64,000 bases of DNA from Ananas comosus (Eukaryota; Streptophyta; Magnoliopsida; Poales; Bromeliaceae): the NCBI RefSeq assembly GCF_001540865.1, contig NC_033625.1, positions 13,562,494 through 13,626,493 on the forward strand, written 5' to 3'. Every line of letters starts with the position of its first letter. Within the stretch, counting starts at the first letter, position 1. Below, one piece after another: positions 10,790 through 22,939 of the stretch. The notes below the pieces were generated by a model. It was not told the DNA's origin. It was given only the letters and a program-made list of their open reading frames with translations, and ran no database searches. A program made the position numbers and the translations under genes.

Positions 10790-11157
10790 TAATGAATTCC
10801 ATCATTATTTACTGACTGAATTTGATCATATTTAATAAATATATTTTGCCTAACTCTGATGACATCAGTTTCTTCTACATACGGGGAATGAAAGGGGCAT
10901 ATGATAGTATCTAATATCTAATAAATAATTTGAACAAAATGTTGAGTACTTTGGAGAAAGAGAAATGTTACCTACAAAGCTGTTTCTTTAGTCAGCAAAG
11001 ATGTAACATGAACTGTTTGGCATCAAATGGGCCATCATTTGGAGTATATCCACATACTATTTAAAGTTCCATATATATTTACAATGCCCCACACAGGTGC
11101 TTCCCAAATACTAAGATAATAATGTAGGCTATTTATAGCATCCATTCAGCAATGTCA
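10790..11157 (+). repeat. Left arm of a large inverted repeat
   Basis: The segment matches, on the opposite strand, about 16430-16860. Shared text includes 'gagaaagagaaatgttacct', 'tacaaagctgtttctt' and 'tggcatcaaatggg'. The arms flank about 5 kb of TRIMs, Cassandra remnants and a solo LTR. The arm continues after a TRIM insertion at 11158-11618, where 'tcaccactaattataattta' matches 'atcactaattataattta' of the other arm. What the repeat was originally (long-TIR transposon or inverted duplication) is unclear. Confidence 0.65.
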
Positions 11158-11618
11158 TGTGATGCCTCAATAATTTGACATAGAATGAGAACGAAATTGC
11201 GCTGGGATATATAAAGGATCATGGATCCTATCCTATTAATAACATCTGGGTTTAAGCATTTATTGGCTCCAACGAGTTATTATTACTAGCAGGTCGGATC
11301 ATTACATTTGGTATCAGAGCCGATTGTTCAAGTGGAAGTGTGAGATTAGTCTCGACTGACCAAAGGGTCTAGGAATTAATGATAGGCTATGTCAGGATCT
11401 GGATGACGAGACTAGCGAGACAAATTTCATATTTTCTGGTGATTTTGAGTTCTGTATGTGATTGGACTAATGAAAACATTAGGGCGTAAACGGAGAGAGC
11501 CTGTGATATTCTAATATTCCCACATCGGATGAAAATCATATTATGATTGGATATATACATTTTGGGCCAGTGGTTTAGAAATTATGAATTATTATTGCGA
11601 GTGGGTCAGGTCATTACA
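11158..11618 (+). mobile_element. TRIM element with two LTRs and Met-tRNA primer site
   Basis: LTR1 (11158-11306) begins TGTGATGCC and ends ATTACA. TGGTATCAGAGCC follows at once, the primer-binding complement of initiator Met tRNA. LTR2 (11502-11618) begins TGTGATATTC and ends CATTACA, and is shorter. The internal part is only about 195 bp and has no coding capacity. Flanking pentamers TGTCA and TATCA match at 4 of 5 bases. The uninterrupted site is preserved in the inverted-repeat partner near 16430-16445. Confidence 0.75.
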
Positions 11619-11642
11619 TATCACCACTAATTATAATTTAAA

Positions 11643-11870
11643 ATAGAGTTGAGCTCATGTGCATTTAAAAGCACATGAGCATTTGTGCTTGTGACTTTTT
11701 AGCTGTCGAATACCTCAAAATTCGTGCAGTACTATTAGCAATGTCTCCTATTAAAATTTTTTTTATTAAATCTCTTTTACTAGCACTGCACGAATCTTGA
11801 GACAATTCAACGACCAAAAATTACAAGTACGTTGAGCTCATGTGCTTTTAAAAGCACAGAAACTCAACTC
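11643..11870. mobile_element. Short inverted-repeat MITE
   Basis: The ends GAGTTGAGCTCATGTGC and (inverted) GAGTTGAGTTTCTGTGC bracket two inverted halves that include 'ttcgtgcagtactattag' and 'ctagcactgcacgaat'. It has no coding capacity. Confidence 0.55.
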
Positions 11871-12549
11871 CTAAAAACAATCAAGACCACCCCCTTAACA
11901 TTTTGCCATTTTGTAATAATTTTCTCAACCTTTCAATTTCTTTGATTCATATGTCCTTAACTTTTGGTTTCTTTGATCTAAAATATATGCTTTTTGTAAA
12001 CCTGCCAAGTTTGTTGATGAGTAGGATATATATAGTGTTTTTATTAAATCTAAAGAGATTAACAACTAATGATTAGTATCTAAGAAAATTGTTAAACTTG
12101 GTAACACATTTCAATTCGATTGAGACTGAAATAATTCAAACGAAAATGACCAATCTTTGAACTAAGAAAGGACAAATCTTAATTAGAGTCGTGCTATATG
12201 TATATTCCATGATGAGCTGTTATGCTACTAATAGCACTAAGCTTTTTGTGCTGTAGACTCGTTTTCAACGATGGAGTATTAAATTTGACGATTACGACTG
12301 AAAAATATGACATAGAGGATTTGAATATTATAAAAACCAAAATTTATGATTTTGGGTCAAAATAGAACAGTTCTTCAAAAATAAGGCATAAAGTTTTTAA
12401 ATTCAACTAGATTGTAAGGCCCATTTTAAATGGTAGGGAGGCCTTTCTGTTGAAAATTTTTAGGTTAAAAAAAAAAAAAGAATCATTTTGGTTTGGAAAT
12501 TGAACACTTTAAATTTGCATCCATTTTCACAAATATAAATGAGTATATG

Positions 12550-12720
12550 AAAGCATAAAGGGGAGACTCCTAGACTCGACCCTCTCACCTCTGGGCTTGA
12601 TCGAGGCCTCCAACTCTGATACCATATAAAATTATATAAAATAATTATTATTCTTTAAAAATTTAAACTCGTAGAAAACGATTTTTGTATACTTTTATAT
12701 TTAACAAATAGTTTACACCA
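12550..12720 (-). repeat. Dispersed repeat with a tRNA-like B box
   Basis: The text 'ctctgataccata' followed by 'aaactcgtagaaaacg' resembles the repeat in gene 5 intron 4 (58680-58890, minus strand) and the plus-strand copy at 59840-60010. The copy at 59840 carries an intact 'agttcgagtc' B-box-like motif; here it is degraded. Confidence 0.35.
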
Positions 12721-12809
12721 CCAAATAGTGAACCCCAGACATTCCAGCTAGGCCAGAGACCCCTATGTAACAGTATCGAATACAAACTAAGAGATAGGTA
12801 CAGATACGG

Positions 12810-12953
12810 TGTGATAGTCCCACATCGGATGGGAATGGGTTGTCATTGGGTTTATAAGAGACTTAGACACTAGTAATAATAACTGGGCTTAAGCATTTTG
12901 GGCCGGTTGTTGGGCCCAACGAGTTATTGTTGCTAGTGGGCTGGGTCGTTACA
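12810..12953 (+). mobile_element. Solo TRIM LTR
   Basis: The block begins TGTGATAGTCCCACATCGGA and ends GGGTCGTTACA. It shares 'aactgggcttaagcattttg' and 'cccaacgagttattgttgct' with the LTRs of the element at 13094-13537. No primer site or second LTR adjoins it. Confidence 0.65.
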
Positions 12954-12956
12954 AAA

Positions 12957-13600
12957 GGTCATTCATCTTAGAACTACTCTAGTCGTAACATACTTAATTC
13001 TCTTAACCTCTTAAGTATAGTCGCTGCTCAAATGTTATAACCAGGTTAAGAAATTCATAAACATTAGGCGATGTGAGACTTGTCTTGCTAACCTGTAACA
13101 CCCTAATAGTCCTATATCGGATAGTTATGACTAGATGTAGGAGTATATAAGTTTGATTGGACTAAACATAATAACTGGGCTTAAGCACTAGGCCGGTGGT
13201 TTTGGCCCAACGAGTTATTATTATTAGCGGGTCGGGTCGTTACATTTGGTATCAGAGCCAGTTCACCAGCCGGAAGTGTGAGATGAGTCTTCGCTAAGAC
13301 AAGATTAGAATGACAAATTAAGCCAGAGTCGATGATTGACAGGCTAAGTTAGGATCGGAATGACAAAGACTAGCGAGACAAGTCTGTGACACCCCAATAG
13401 TCTCATATCGGATATTTATGGCTAAATGTGGGAGTATATAAGCTTGATTGGGCTAGGCATAATAACTGGGCTTAAATATTTTGTGCCGTTGGTCTTGGCC
13501 CAACAAATTATTATTGCTAACGGGTCGGGTCGTTACATAATCTTAGACGATTTTGTAGGGAACCGCTCTCCAGTCACAACGAACATCAACCGCAACGAAC
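12957..13600 (-). mobile_element. Cassandra-like remnant interrupted by a TRIM
   Basis: The text at 12960-13093 resembles the minus-strand 5S-containing LTR and start of the internal region of the element at 41563-42125 ('cttaattctcttaacctctt', 'ggcgatgtgagacttgtctt'). It resumes after the TRIM at 13538 with 'taatcttaga', which corresponds to 'ttaatctttagct' at 41812. The TRIM therefore inserted into a Cassandra-like copy. Confidence 0.5.
13094..13537 (+). mobile_element. Complete TRIM element
   Basis: LTR1 is 13094-13244 (TGTAACACCC to GTCGTTACA), followed by a primer-binding site TGGTATCAGAGCC at 13247-13259. LTR2 is 13385-13537 (TGTGACACCCC to GTCGTTACA), nearly the same length and sequence. 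The internal part of about 140 bp cannot encode protein, so the element depends on other elements for movement. Flanking TAACC and TAATC match at 4 of 5 bases, as expected of an old 5-bp target duplication. Confidence 0.85.
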
Positions 13601-13615
13601 ATCAGCCGGTGAGAT

Positions 13616-16037
13616 TGTAACACACTGGACCTATGCAAATTGCGAGGTTCGAGTGTTTGATTTGGATTCCGAGCTTTTCCACACTTTGTGGAGGGTCATA
13701 GACGGTGTTCCAACCCGTAGTTCGAAATTCTGAATTTTTTGGCTAAGTTCTGAGAGTTTCACTCTCGGGGACCGGTCCCTAGTGGGAGAGACCGGTCCCC
13801 CTGAGGCAACCGGTCCTCTGGGTCAGAGAGACCGGTTCCTGAACGCGTGGCCGCGAGAGAGTCCTGAGGGACCGGTCCCATGTGGGGAGAGACCGGTCCC
13901 TCCACCCGAAATTTGCCCAGACCTTGCTGTGTGCAGGTTGCAAAGTTGAGGGACTTTTCTGAATTTTGTTGCTTTAGAGGGCCTATATGGCTTTTCCTCT
14001 CTCTCTCTCCCTCATTTCTCTCCCTCACACTCTCTCTTACACTTTAGAAAGAGAAGAAGAAGGAGAAGGAAGGAGGAGAAGGAGAAGGAGAAGAAGGAGA
14101 GTAAGCTTGGAGGAGCTTTGGACATCTTCCTCTCCCTCTTTTCTCACCATTGGAGACTTGGAGCTTGTTGTTGGAGCTTTGTGGAGGAAGGACCTTCAAC
14201 CCTTGAGCACTTTGAGTGTGGTTTGAAGCATCCTAGAGGTGAGTAGCTAGTTTCCTTCCTCTATATTCTAGTTTTTGAACTTTGAGCTAGATGAAACTCT
14301 AAATTTGAATTTTAGGGTTAGAAATGGGAATTTTTGTTTGGAGGGCTTTGGAACCTAATTGATGGGTTTAAAACCTTTGTTTAGGTTGTATTGGAAGGAT
14401 TATAACTCCCATTTGGAGATTAAGAGAGTTTCCTTCGCTTTCGGTGAGTTTTTAGCCCTATCCTTGAGTTGGTTTTTAATCAACCTCATGGTTGTTCATT
14501 AGATTCATTTAACTCCCGTTTTGATGCTTCTAGGGTATTAGGAGGCTTGTGGGCACCTTCGTTGGAGCAAACGAAGGGTTTGGAGAAGTCCGGTGGGTTT
14601 GACTTCATGAAATCGGGACAAAACGGCCCCTATGTGTATTATACTTGTCGTAACGTCAATTTGATTGCATATTCATGCTAAATGGGATTTATGTGAATTT
14701 TAGAACACTTAAAATACATGTGTTATATATTATAAAAATTTCACTCTATATAGTAGAGCTATATGTGTAGGCTGCATGCATGTGGAAGTGTTGATCTATG
14801 CGAGTTGATTACATGTCTCGTGCAAGAAAAATGATTAGAATTATATATTCATGAACATAATTATCATGCTTTGACTTAGTGAACAAAATGCCATAAAGGG
14901 GCACCTGAACTAGTAAACTATGAAGCTGCAATATAGAGACATAGAGTTGGGCCATTGACATCTACTACATTCCATGTTTAGACATGATGATATAGAGATA
15001 GGCCCTTGAGACATATGTTATATTTCATGTTTTAGACATGATGACTTGAGACTTGAGACGGATCTTACGCTTACTGCCATTGTGCTCATTCGCACACGCT
15101 TGTGAGGGTCGCTCCCTACAAGCCGGCACTCCGGAGATGGCCATCGCGATACATATTCGCCGTGCGGGATTGGGCTCCGAAGTAAATTGCCGTGGACAAG
15201 GCTCATTCCTAGAGTGGGGATGTTGACTACCACGGGGCCATTAGGCTCGGCACCGGCCAGACAGCCTACGGGTGGGTCTACAGGGCAGACAGCCTTCGGG
15301 CGGGTCTTCCAAAATTGAACTTTAAGTAGTTAACATGCAAGTGAACATTGACTAGAGTAGTAAACAATGACATTTTACTATTACATTGTGGATATTATGA
15401 TGGTTGTATACTCGTGCATTTTCATGATAGTATAGCTTTCTTACTTATGCAATTCCATGCTAAATAGAGACCTCATGTAGTAGCAAGTACTCATATTTAT
15501 TTACTTGTCGTATATATCGCTTTTGCTTATACTCGTACTTACTCTTTTTGTAACTTTTGAGCCTAGTGACGCATATCACTGAAGTCAGTAATTGCCCACC
15601 GGGAACTATTATTTAATAATTCTCATGTCCCCTGTTTTATGGTTTATTTCAGAGCCTTCGGCACCGGCGGAGGTACGGGATCGCGGAAAGGGTGTCGCCT
15701 AGCTAGATAGCGGGGAGCTACTTGCTCTTAGGTAGTTACTTTCTTTTTCTATTTTGGAGAGAGAGATTTTTGTACCATATATAGAGACCACCTATGTACT
15801 TTTTTAGTTCTTGTTTTGGGATATCTATTGTATTACTTATGACTTTTATTTAGTGGTTTTGGCTTCTTTCATCTTTTCTTGTTGCAGAAATCTAGATGTA
15901 CTTTGCTCTGATACTCCTAGATGTTCTTCTCTCATTACTCTATTTATCGATTTGTTGTAGACACCTTATATGTTTTAAACATATGGCGGGTCTGGACACG
16001 CGCCGGACGGACTTTCGCTGGGCCCCGGGGCGTGACA
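13616..16037 (+). mobile_element. Solo LTR, 2,422 bp, probably Ty3/gypsy
   Basis: The element starts TGTAACACAC at 13616 and ends GGGGCGTGACA at 16037. GAGAT is found immediately on both sides (13611-13615 and 16038-16042), a perfect 5-bp target duplication. This defines a solo LTR left by LTR-LTR recombination. Inside are repeated 'gaccggtccc' motifs (13770-13910), a purine-rich tract at 14046-14100 and no transposon coding sequence. Length and the CCGGTC repeats suggest a Ty3/gypsy LTR; without the internal region this is unproven. Confidence 0.85.
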
Positions 16038-16429
16038 GAGATTTCGCTTTATGTTATTTTATTTTATTTCATAGAAACACTATTCTACTCTAAACAAACC
16101 TGATAATTTTATTAATACATCCATTTTAGATAAAAGGAATCAAAAGTTGGGCATATATCGATTAAAGTAATGGACACAAGTTGGGAACCCATTACAAAAT
16201 AACCAAAGTATTTTTTTGTAAATTTTTTTGAGAGAAAGATAGCAAGTTATCTACTGCGCTCATTTATTTTTAGAAATAAATTCAGATAGAAAAATAAAGT
16301 ACTATGCTTCAAATTTGAAACCTCAAGTGTCAACCATCAAGTCCTTAGCAAACTGCACTGGGTACCGTCTATCAAAATGACAAAAATGTTGAGGGGATCT
16401 TCATATATGTAGCATCTAAATTATAATTA

Positions 16430-16860
16430 GTGATGGCATTGTGGAATGCATGTTACAATAGCTAGCAACATTGTCAAGTACTTGGGAAGCATCTTTGTGG
16501 GGCATTTTAGATATGTCATATGTGTAGATCATCAAATATCTCCATGTGGAAACTCCAAATAATGGACCCATTTGATGCCAAATATATATACTTCAATGTT
16601 ACATCTTTGCTGACTAAAAGAAACAGCTTTGTAGGTAACATTTCTCTTTCTCCAAAGTGCTCGACATCTTGTTCAAATTATTCGCTAGAAAATAAATACT
16701 TTCGTGTACTCCTTTCATTCTCCGTATAATTTAGAAGAATTTAAAGTGTGTCATCAGAGCTAGGCAGAATATATTCATTATATCTAATCAAATTTAGCCA
16801 GTAAATGGTGACCAAATTCAATAAAACTATTGATAAAATTCTTGAGTTCAGGTTTTCTTA
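16430..16860 (-). repeat. Right arm of the large inverted repeat
   Basis: This is the reverse complement partner of 10790-11157. The block around 16600-16680 (tttgctgactaaaagaaaca, tttgtaggtaacatttctct) is best conserved. Because no TRIM sits in this arm, the stretch near 16420-16445 shows the empty insertion site of the TRIM at 11158. Confidence 0.6.
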
Positions 16861-17170
16861 TTTTGTGCTTGGCAATAGTTTTAAATACTGAGATTTAGAT
16901 AAATTATAATTGAAATGAACATGAAAATAACATCCAAATGTTATAGTTTAGTTTCAATTGTTTGAGCTAACACATTTTATATTTTTTACTACTTGAATAT
17001 TCATTACAGAAGGGGCAAAAATCAAGTAGGACTCGTCGCACAAGATAACTGATCGAGATATGAGACATTGGATAGATTAAGTGTCCTTGGACAACTCGCA
17101 CCGTAGTTATTGTAATCCTTTTAATGTAGGGTTAATATAGATAAGATATGTTCAACAAGTACCAAAACTT

Positions 17171-17334
17171 ACAGACCGTCACTAGAGCAAGTGGCAAAGG
17201 GTTTGGTGGTTGGTACCCGAGACCCAAGTTCGAATCCTAGTTGATTCACATTTCCAGCTAAGTTTATTTCTAAATTAAATAAACGAAGCGGGTAGCGTGC
17301 TACCTATCTCTCAAATAAAATAAAAAAAAAAAAA
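17171..17334 (+). mobile_element. tRNA-derived SINE with 15-bp target duplication
   Basis: The head has an A-box-like 'ctagagcaagtggcaaag' and a B box GTTCGAATCCTAG. The body contains 'gctaagtttatttct' and the tail 'gaagcgggtagcgtgctacc' leads to an A-rich end. CAAGTACCAAAACTT is perfectly duplicated at 17156-17170 and 17335-17349, which proves insertion by target-primed reverse transcription. Further copies are at 22160-22330, 24252-24409, 28800-28986, 48386-48546 and 52911-53070. Confidence 0.9.
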
Positions 17335-17390
17335 CAAGTACCAAAACTTTGTGTTGGATTATTATGTCCTTTATTTCAACAAAAAAAAAG

Positions 17391-18245
17391 TGGGTTAATT
17401 TCACTGGTGCCCTTCAAAAGGTTGATAATATCGTAAATACCCTCACAAAATCAGTAATATCGTAATTACCCTTTTAAATATATAGATTCTTTCAAATCTA
17501 CCCTTATTTGCAAACTCCGTTAAATTCATATAAGATTAAAGATTAATTACCAATTTTGCCCTTCATCCTTGAAAGGTGTTGGGGGTTATAGTGAGAAAAT
17601 ATATGTTCAACTTCCTCAACTATAGACTATTTTGAAAAGGATCCCTAATTTTTTTCCTTGTGTAAAACACCCATTCAATTTTCATTTTTTTGATTTAAAT
17701 TAACTCCACGAATTAAATTATATACGTTGTTCAAAACTAAAACACTCCATTAGCAACTAACTATTAAATCTATAATGTCTTTAAACAAAAATCGTTAAAG
17801 CCGTTATATTTGATGAAATAACTAAAATTTTCATTCAACTTGCAAAAATAGTGTAATTCTAGATTTAATAATTAGTTGCTAATGGAGTGTCTTGACTTTG
17901 AACAAAATATTTAATTTAATTAATGAAATTATTTTAAACGAAATAAATAAAATTTGAATGGGTCTTTATACAGGAAAAAAAAATTAGGAAACTTCTTCAA
18001 AATAGCCTATAGTTGAGGGGGTAGAATGTATTTTTTCTCACTATAACCTTCAACACCCTTTAAGGATCAAGGGCAAAATCGGTAAATAATTTTTAATCCC
18101 ATATGAATTTAACGGAGTTTGCAAATAAAGGTAGATTTGAAAAAATCTATATATTTAGAGGGGTAATTAATTATGATATTATTGATTTTGTCAGTGTATT
18201 TACGATATTATCAATCTTTTGAAGGGTACCAGTGAAATTAATCCA
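17391..18245. mobile_element. Long inverted-repeat element, Mutator-like
   Basis: The ends TGGGTTAATTTCACTGGTGC and, inverted, TGGATTAATTTCACTGGTAC start arms of roughly 400 bp. The left arm's 'caaatctacccttatttgca' is mirrored by 'tgcaaataaaggtagatttg' on the right. The flanks are A-rich (aaaaaag), so a 7-9 bp target duplication is likely but not certain. It has no coding capacity. Confidence 0.6.
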
Positions 18246-21119
18246 AAAAAAGTATTCAAACTATTGCAAATCCATGTTGATCACGAAAACTATTAAGAGT
18301 ATCTAATCCACCCTCTCACCCATGTGGACAAAGTACATGTATAACTAAATTATATATATATTCAAACACTCAAAAACAGAATAATGAAAACTAAGTTAAA
18401 TTGAGCCTTTTTAAATACTTGAGTAAAAATTTCAAGTTTGCAAAAATTCGTAAATCAATTTATGTTTTATTCGGATGACATATACAAAGCGTGGGGTGGA
18501 GAAAATCCATTTATCTTTTTGTTTTTTTTTTTTTTTTTAATTTTCTTAAACCTAAGAAGTGTAATTTTATAATCCGGATGTAGGAGTTAGACATTTGATT
18601 GTTTAAATAACATCTCAGATAACAATGAACTGCTCAATAAACCGATCAAAATTTATCAGCTTTTTTTATTCAAAAATATTTTTATATTAGCTTTTAGGCA
18701 AAATTACAGAAAATTATTTTGTTAATATTCGCTTTTTCATTTCCTCCCACTCTATCATTCAAAACCTACACTTTGCTTTCTTAAAAAATAAAAAATGTTC
18801 ATTTTGACCCCGCCGTCAGTATTGCGTTAGGATTTCGTTTATATTCTATTTTTGATACCCAAAATACTCTTAAAACCCTCATCCTTCCTCATCCTCGACC
18901 GCGCCGTCTCGCCTTCCGCCGCACCGCCTCGCTCTCTGCTGCCTCACTCTCGCCTACCTCTGCTGCCTCACCCTCGTCCTCACCCTCGCCACCTCTACGT
19001 CCATGCCCATTCCGAAGAGGATGAAAGGTAATTTGATCATTTTGTTACAATGTATCTTCCTGTAAATATTTTTTATATTTTTTAAAAAATAAAATATAAA
19101 GCTTTGAATGAAAGAAAAATAAAAGTAAAAATACGAATATTGACATAAAGATTTTTTATAATTTAGCATAGATTTTAATATACGGCAGTAAGTTCTGTTA
19201 AAAAAGACAAAGAAAAGGAACTTTTTTTTCCCTTTTTTTTTCTCTTTTATTTCCAATTTGTCTCTAGTTTTCTTTTTCTCTCCTTTTTCCTCTTTATGCT
19301 TTTTTTTTTTTTTTATTTCCTGATCAGGATTAGGAACAGCATCCCTATGTTTAACACTTCGGTTAAAAATGCGCGAGAACACCCTGTACTATCCAAATAT
19401 TGCGACTAAACATCTATGCTTTTCACTTAAAAATGTTTAGCTTTTCAAACTTTCCTGTAGTAAAATTATCTTCTTTTTTTTCACCAAATAGTTAATTTTC
19501 TCCTTCACGAATTTTTAACGAATCACTTATTTTAGTTTACTTTGCGTAAATATTCAAAAGCTAAAGTATTAATTTTACCAACTAATAATCACGAGAACCA
19601 AGTTGCTATATCGAGAGACTAGAGGGACTGTGCACAACATTGTTTTAACCCCCACGTGTTGGAAAATGATTGGCCCTTAACTATGTACGACTTTAATGCG
19701 TTGTGGCCACGTGTCGCTTTAGAAAGATAGGATCTGCAAACTCCTCATTGGCCCAACGAGAATCTAAAAAATTTTAAAAAAAATAAAAATAACTCAAGTT
19801 ATTATAATAATACTACTAACTATGCACTTCTTTGTCGTTCTCCACCAGCCCCTTCAATATTCGTGCACGAAGCATTTATAGTCCCCATCATTAAATGACT
19901 AATTTTTGCTTATTATTATTATTATTATATATATTAAGGGAGATCAAGCATTAAGATACTATTCTTCTTAATTAGATCTAATTAGGGAAATATTATTAAT
20001 TGGTAGTACCTATACTATCCTGATATTGAACCTTGGTCCCTGTATATTTAATATAAAAACTTGGACAATTTACACTTTTGGTACTCAAATTTTAATTTAT
20101 TGTAATTTTTTGTGCAAACTTTTTGAATTATTACAATCAAGTTATATAGCTAGCTCAATTTAAAAATATTGACAAATTGTTGATGTAGAAATAATATATA
20201 TATATAAAAGTATTGTAATTGATAATGCGACAATTAATCACTAAGATGATAAACTACTTCTATGTTAATAATTTGTCAATATTTAGTCAATTAATAAATG
20301 TGATTGTGATAATTTGGAATGTTCAGATCAGAAATTATCACAAATTAAAATTTTAGGACCCAACTGTCATGCGTTGTATAATCTGAGGAGCATAAGCCTA
20401 ATTTACCCTAAAAACTATATACTATTCTAAAATCTTTCGTGTGTAGTGCTTATTAGCCCTAATAAGACTAAACATCTTCTTCTATAGAGAGATAATTAAA
20501 ATTATCGTTTAAGGTGATTAAGACCAAATTTTTGTATTTATATGTGTAATTTTTTCTGAGACTATTTTATTTAAGGAGGAAGTGTAGAGATCTAGTTGCA
20601 ATACTATGATAGTACAAGAAGCTACGCGCAAATTTTACGCGAAAAAGCCCATTTCTTCAAAATATAAGTTATGAAGGTCATTTCATAATAAAAGGTAAAA
20701 TTTTCTATCCACAAGCGACTAAAGTGTATTTATAATAAAAAATAAACAAATTTCTACTATCTAACACATAATCAATATGATATGAAATTTTAGTCTTGTA
20801 TCATAAACTTTTGTGAGATTTTATATTTTCAGCCATTAATTTTTTAGCCTTTTCAATCATTAAATAAATTATATCGAAATACTCTAAAACAAGTTTAATG
20901 AAACTGATCGTCAATTTGAAAATTTCATTATCAAAATCAACTTAACAAATATTGTGACATTCGTGCTTCTAAAAGAACTCCAGCTTACACGCACGTATAT
21001 TTATCTCCACCTTAACTTAGTAGAATTAATGAGTCATTATTATTGTTCGGAAATTAATTAACTAATTAAAGCTTATTTGCTACTAAAAATAATTAAGTCA
21101 AAAGTACTACCCAACCATG
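18246..21119. other. Intergenic DNA without recognised genes
   Basis: I see AT-rich sequence with a C-rich stretch at 18890-19010 (repeats of 'gcctcactctcgcc') and T-rich tracts (18519-18540, 19221-19320). A 340-bp block at 20595-20960 ('gatagtacaagaagctacgc') recurs ahead of gene 3 at 29012-29300, so it belongs to the segment duplicated with the gene. There is no supportable coding region. Confidence 0.5.
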
Positions 21120-21441
21120 TTTACCCAAAAGTCTACTCTTCTTATATATAAACCAAGTAGGATGATTCCCTACTGTTATTGGAAGTTAAATATGCACTTT
21201 TGACTATAGTTTGAATTATTACTTAAATAAAGTACATATATATATATATATATGAGAATCATTAATTGAACATGCATCTACAACATATTTCCTCTTCCAA
21301 AGTTATTATAAGAAACAACATGCTAAGTATTTGTGTAAAGCTTCTTCTGCTATAGTCGTCGCGAAGATCGAGTTTGAAAGGGTGGTGCATGGTGAGATCG
21401 ATCGAGAAGATACGTATCGAGAAAGTTAGGGTTTGGGGGTG
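21120..21441 (+). promoter_or_regulatory. Promoter and 5' leader of gene 2
   Basis: A TATA motif TATATATAAA lies at 21144-21153, followed by 'ccaagtaggatgattc', and the same arrangement precedes gene 3. The leader contains 'gagatcgatcgagaagatac' and 'cgagaaagttagggttt' before the ATG at 21442. The distance from TATA to ATG is about 290 bp, so the transcript probably has a leader of some 250 nt. Confidence 0.6.
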
Positions 21442-22865
21442 ATGAAGAGCTTGGCTCGAAGCTTGTCGAAGAGCCATGTCGGTGCGGGGTTGCTCGCGGG
21501 GTTCTTCTTGGTCTTGCTCACCTACTTCACCATGTCGGAGCAGTTCGCGATCCGCGCTCCGAATCGTGAGTTGTAGTTACCTATGCTCTTGAATCATTTT
21601 GATCATTTCATGAAGGCTAGATGAGTTCAAGCAACATATTTTGGGCACTACTAATTTTTATGAGAGCTTATTTGAATTTTGTAGTTTTTTCGCAACCATC
21701 GACGGAACATGAAGTTATATCAACTCCATCTGCACAGGATGTAGAGCAAGGTGAGACAAATTAACATATAATTACCTTAATTATTTTTCATTTTTTTCTT
21801 TGTTTTGTGAGATGATAGTGGATTAACTAAAGATGGTTAAAATTACTGTAACTAATAGATTAGTTTTTAAGGAAAAAAAAAACCTTATATATATATGTAT
21901 ATATCATTTTAAAATTTTATAGTTTTAATGAAGAAGTTGATTAATTAAATGTCGAATGATGAATGGCAGGATCAAAAGATACGGTAGAAGAAATCGACGC
22001 GGGCCGTAACGAGCAGGAGCCAAAATCAGATAAATTCAAAAAGGAAGAAGAGATCAAAGAAGAGGAAAAAACATCAAAATCTTCAAAGAATACTCAACAA
22101 CTAGGTAAGACACTTAACATTCCACACACTAATGAAATTTAATAATTTTCCATATTAAATGAAATAAATGATAAAGAGCTTGGTGGTAAAAAGTTTGGTC
22201 GTTGGTACCTGAGTTTCAAAATTCGAATCCTAATTGATTCATATTTTCAACTAAATTTATTTTTAAATAAAATAAATGAAGCAGATGGCATGCTACTTAT
22301 CTCTCAAATAATAATAATAATAATAATAATAATTTTTCAAATTATCTAATGCTACAAATTTAGAAAGTTTACTTTTAATTTGCTCGTCTAATTAATTTCT
22401 TTTAAAAAAATTACTAAAGGTCAGAAAAGTTTCACTTTGCCCTTAGTCCCCTACAAGATCATCATAATTTGCTTTACTTCTACTTATATATCGAGTGATC
22501 TCATAGTCCAGCTAGCAAAAGACAAGATTTTTATCAACCGCACATCCTTTCATCCAACGGCCGAAAACTCAATAGTACTAAGGACTTGATACTGTTGATA
22601 GTATAGTAGCATAATTCTATATACATATATATGAATTGAGCTCCTATACTTTTAAAAGTACCAAGTGATTGGTATTTGTAAGTTTTCGGCCCTTGGATTA
22701 AGGGACAAGCGGCCGGTTAGGATGATGTAGGCCACATAGGGTTGAGTGGGTGGTTGGTTAAATAGTATAATTTAGCGGATAAAAATGATCAAATGTGTAG
22801 ATCTAACGATAAAAAATTTACAAGCACCAAATGCTTGGTGCTTTTACAAGCACCATAGCCGGACT

Positions 22866-22939
<74 letters not shown>

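Noticed and set aside
13759..14681. Several open frames of 60-90 codons
   Set aside because: They lie within the solo LTR bounded by GAGAT duplications and follow simple-sequence tracts.
17171..17334. A tRNA gene
   Set aside because: A and B boxes are present but no cloverleaf can be drawn, and the poly-A end and 15-bp duplication show a SINE.
18954..19382. Minus-strand frame of 142 codons
   Set aside because: It is Lys/Phe-rich because it crosses T-rich and A-rich simple sequence, with no domain or conserved pattern.
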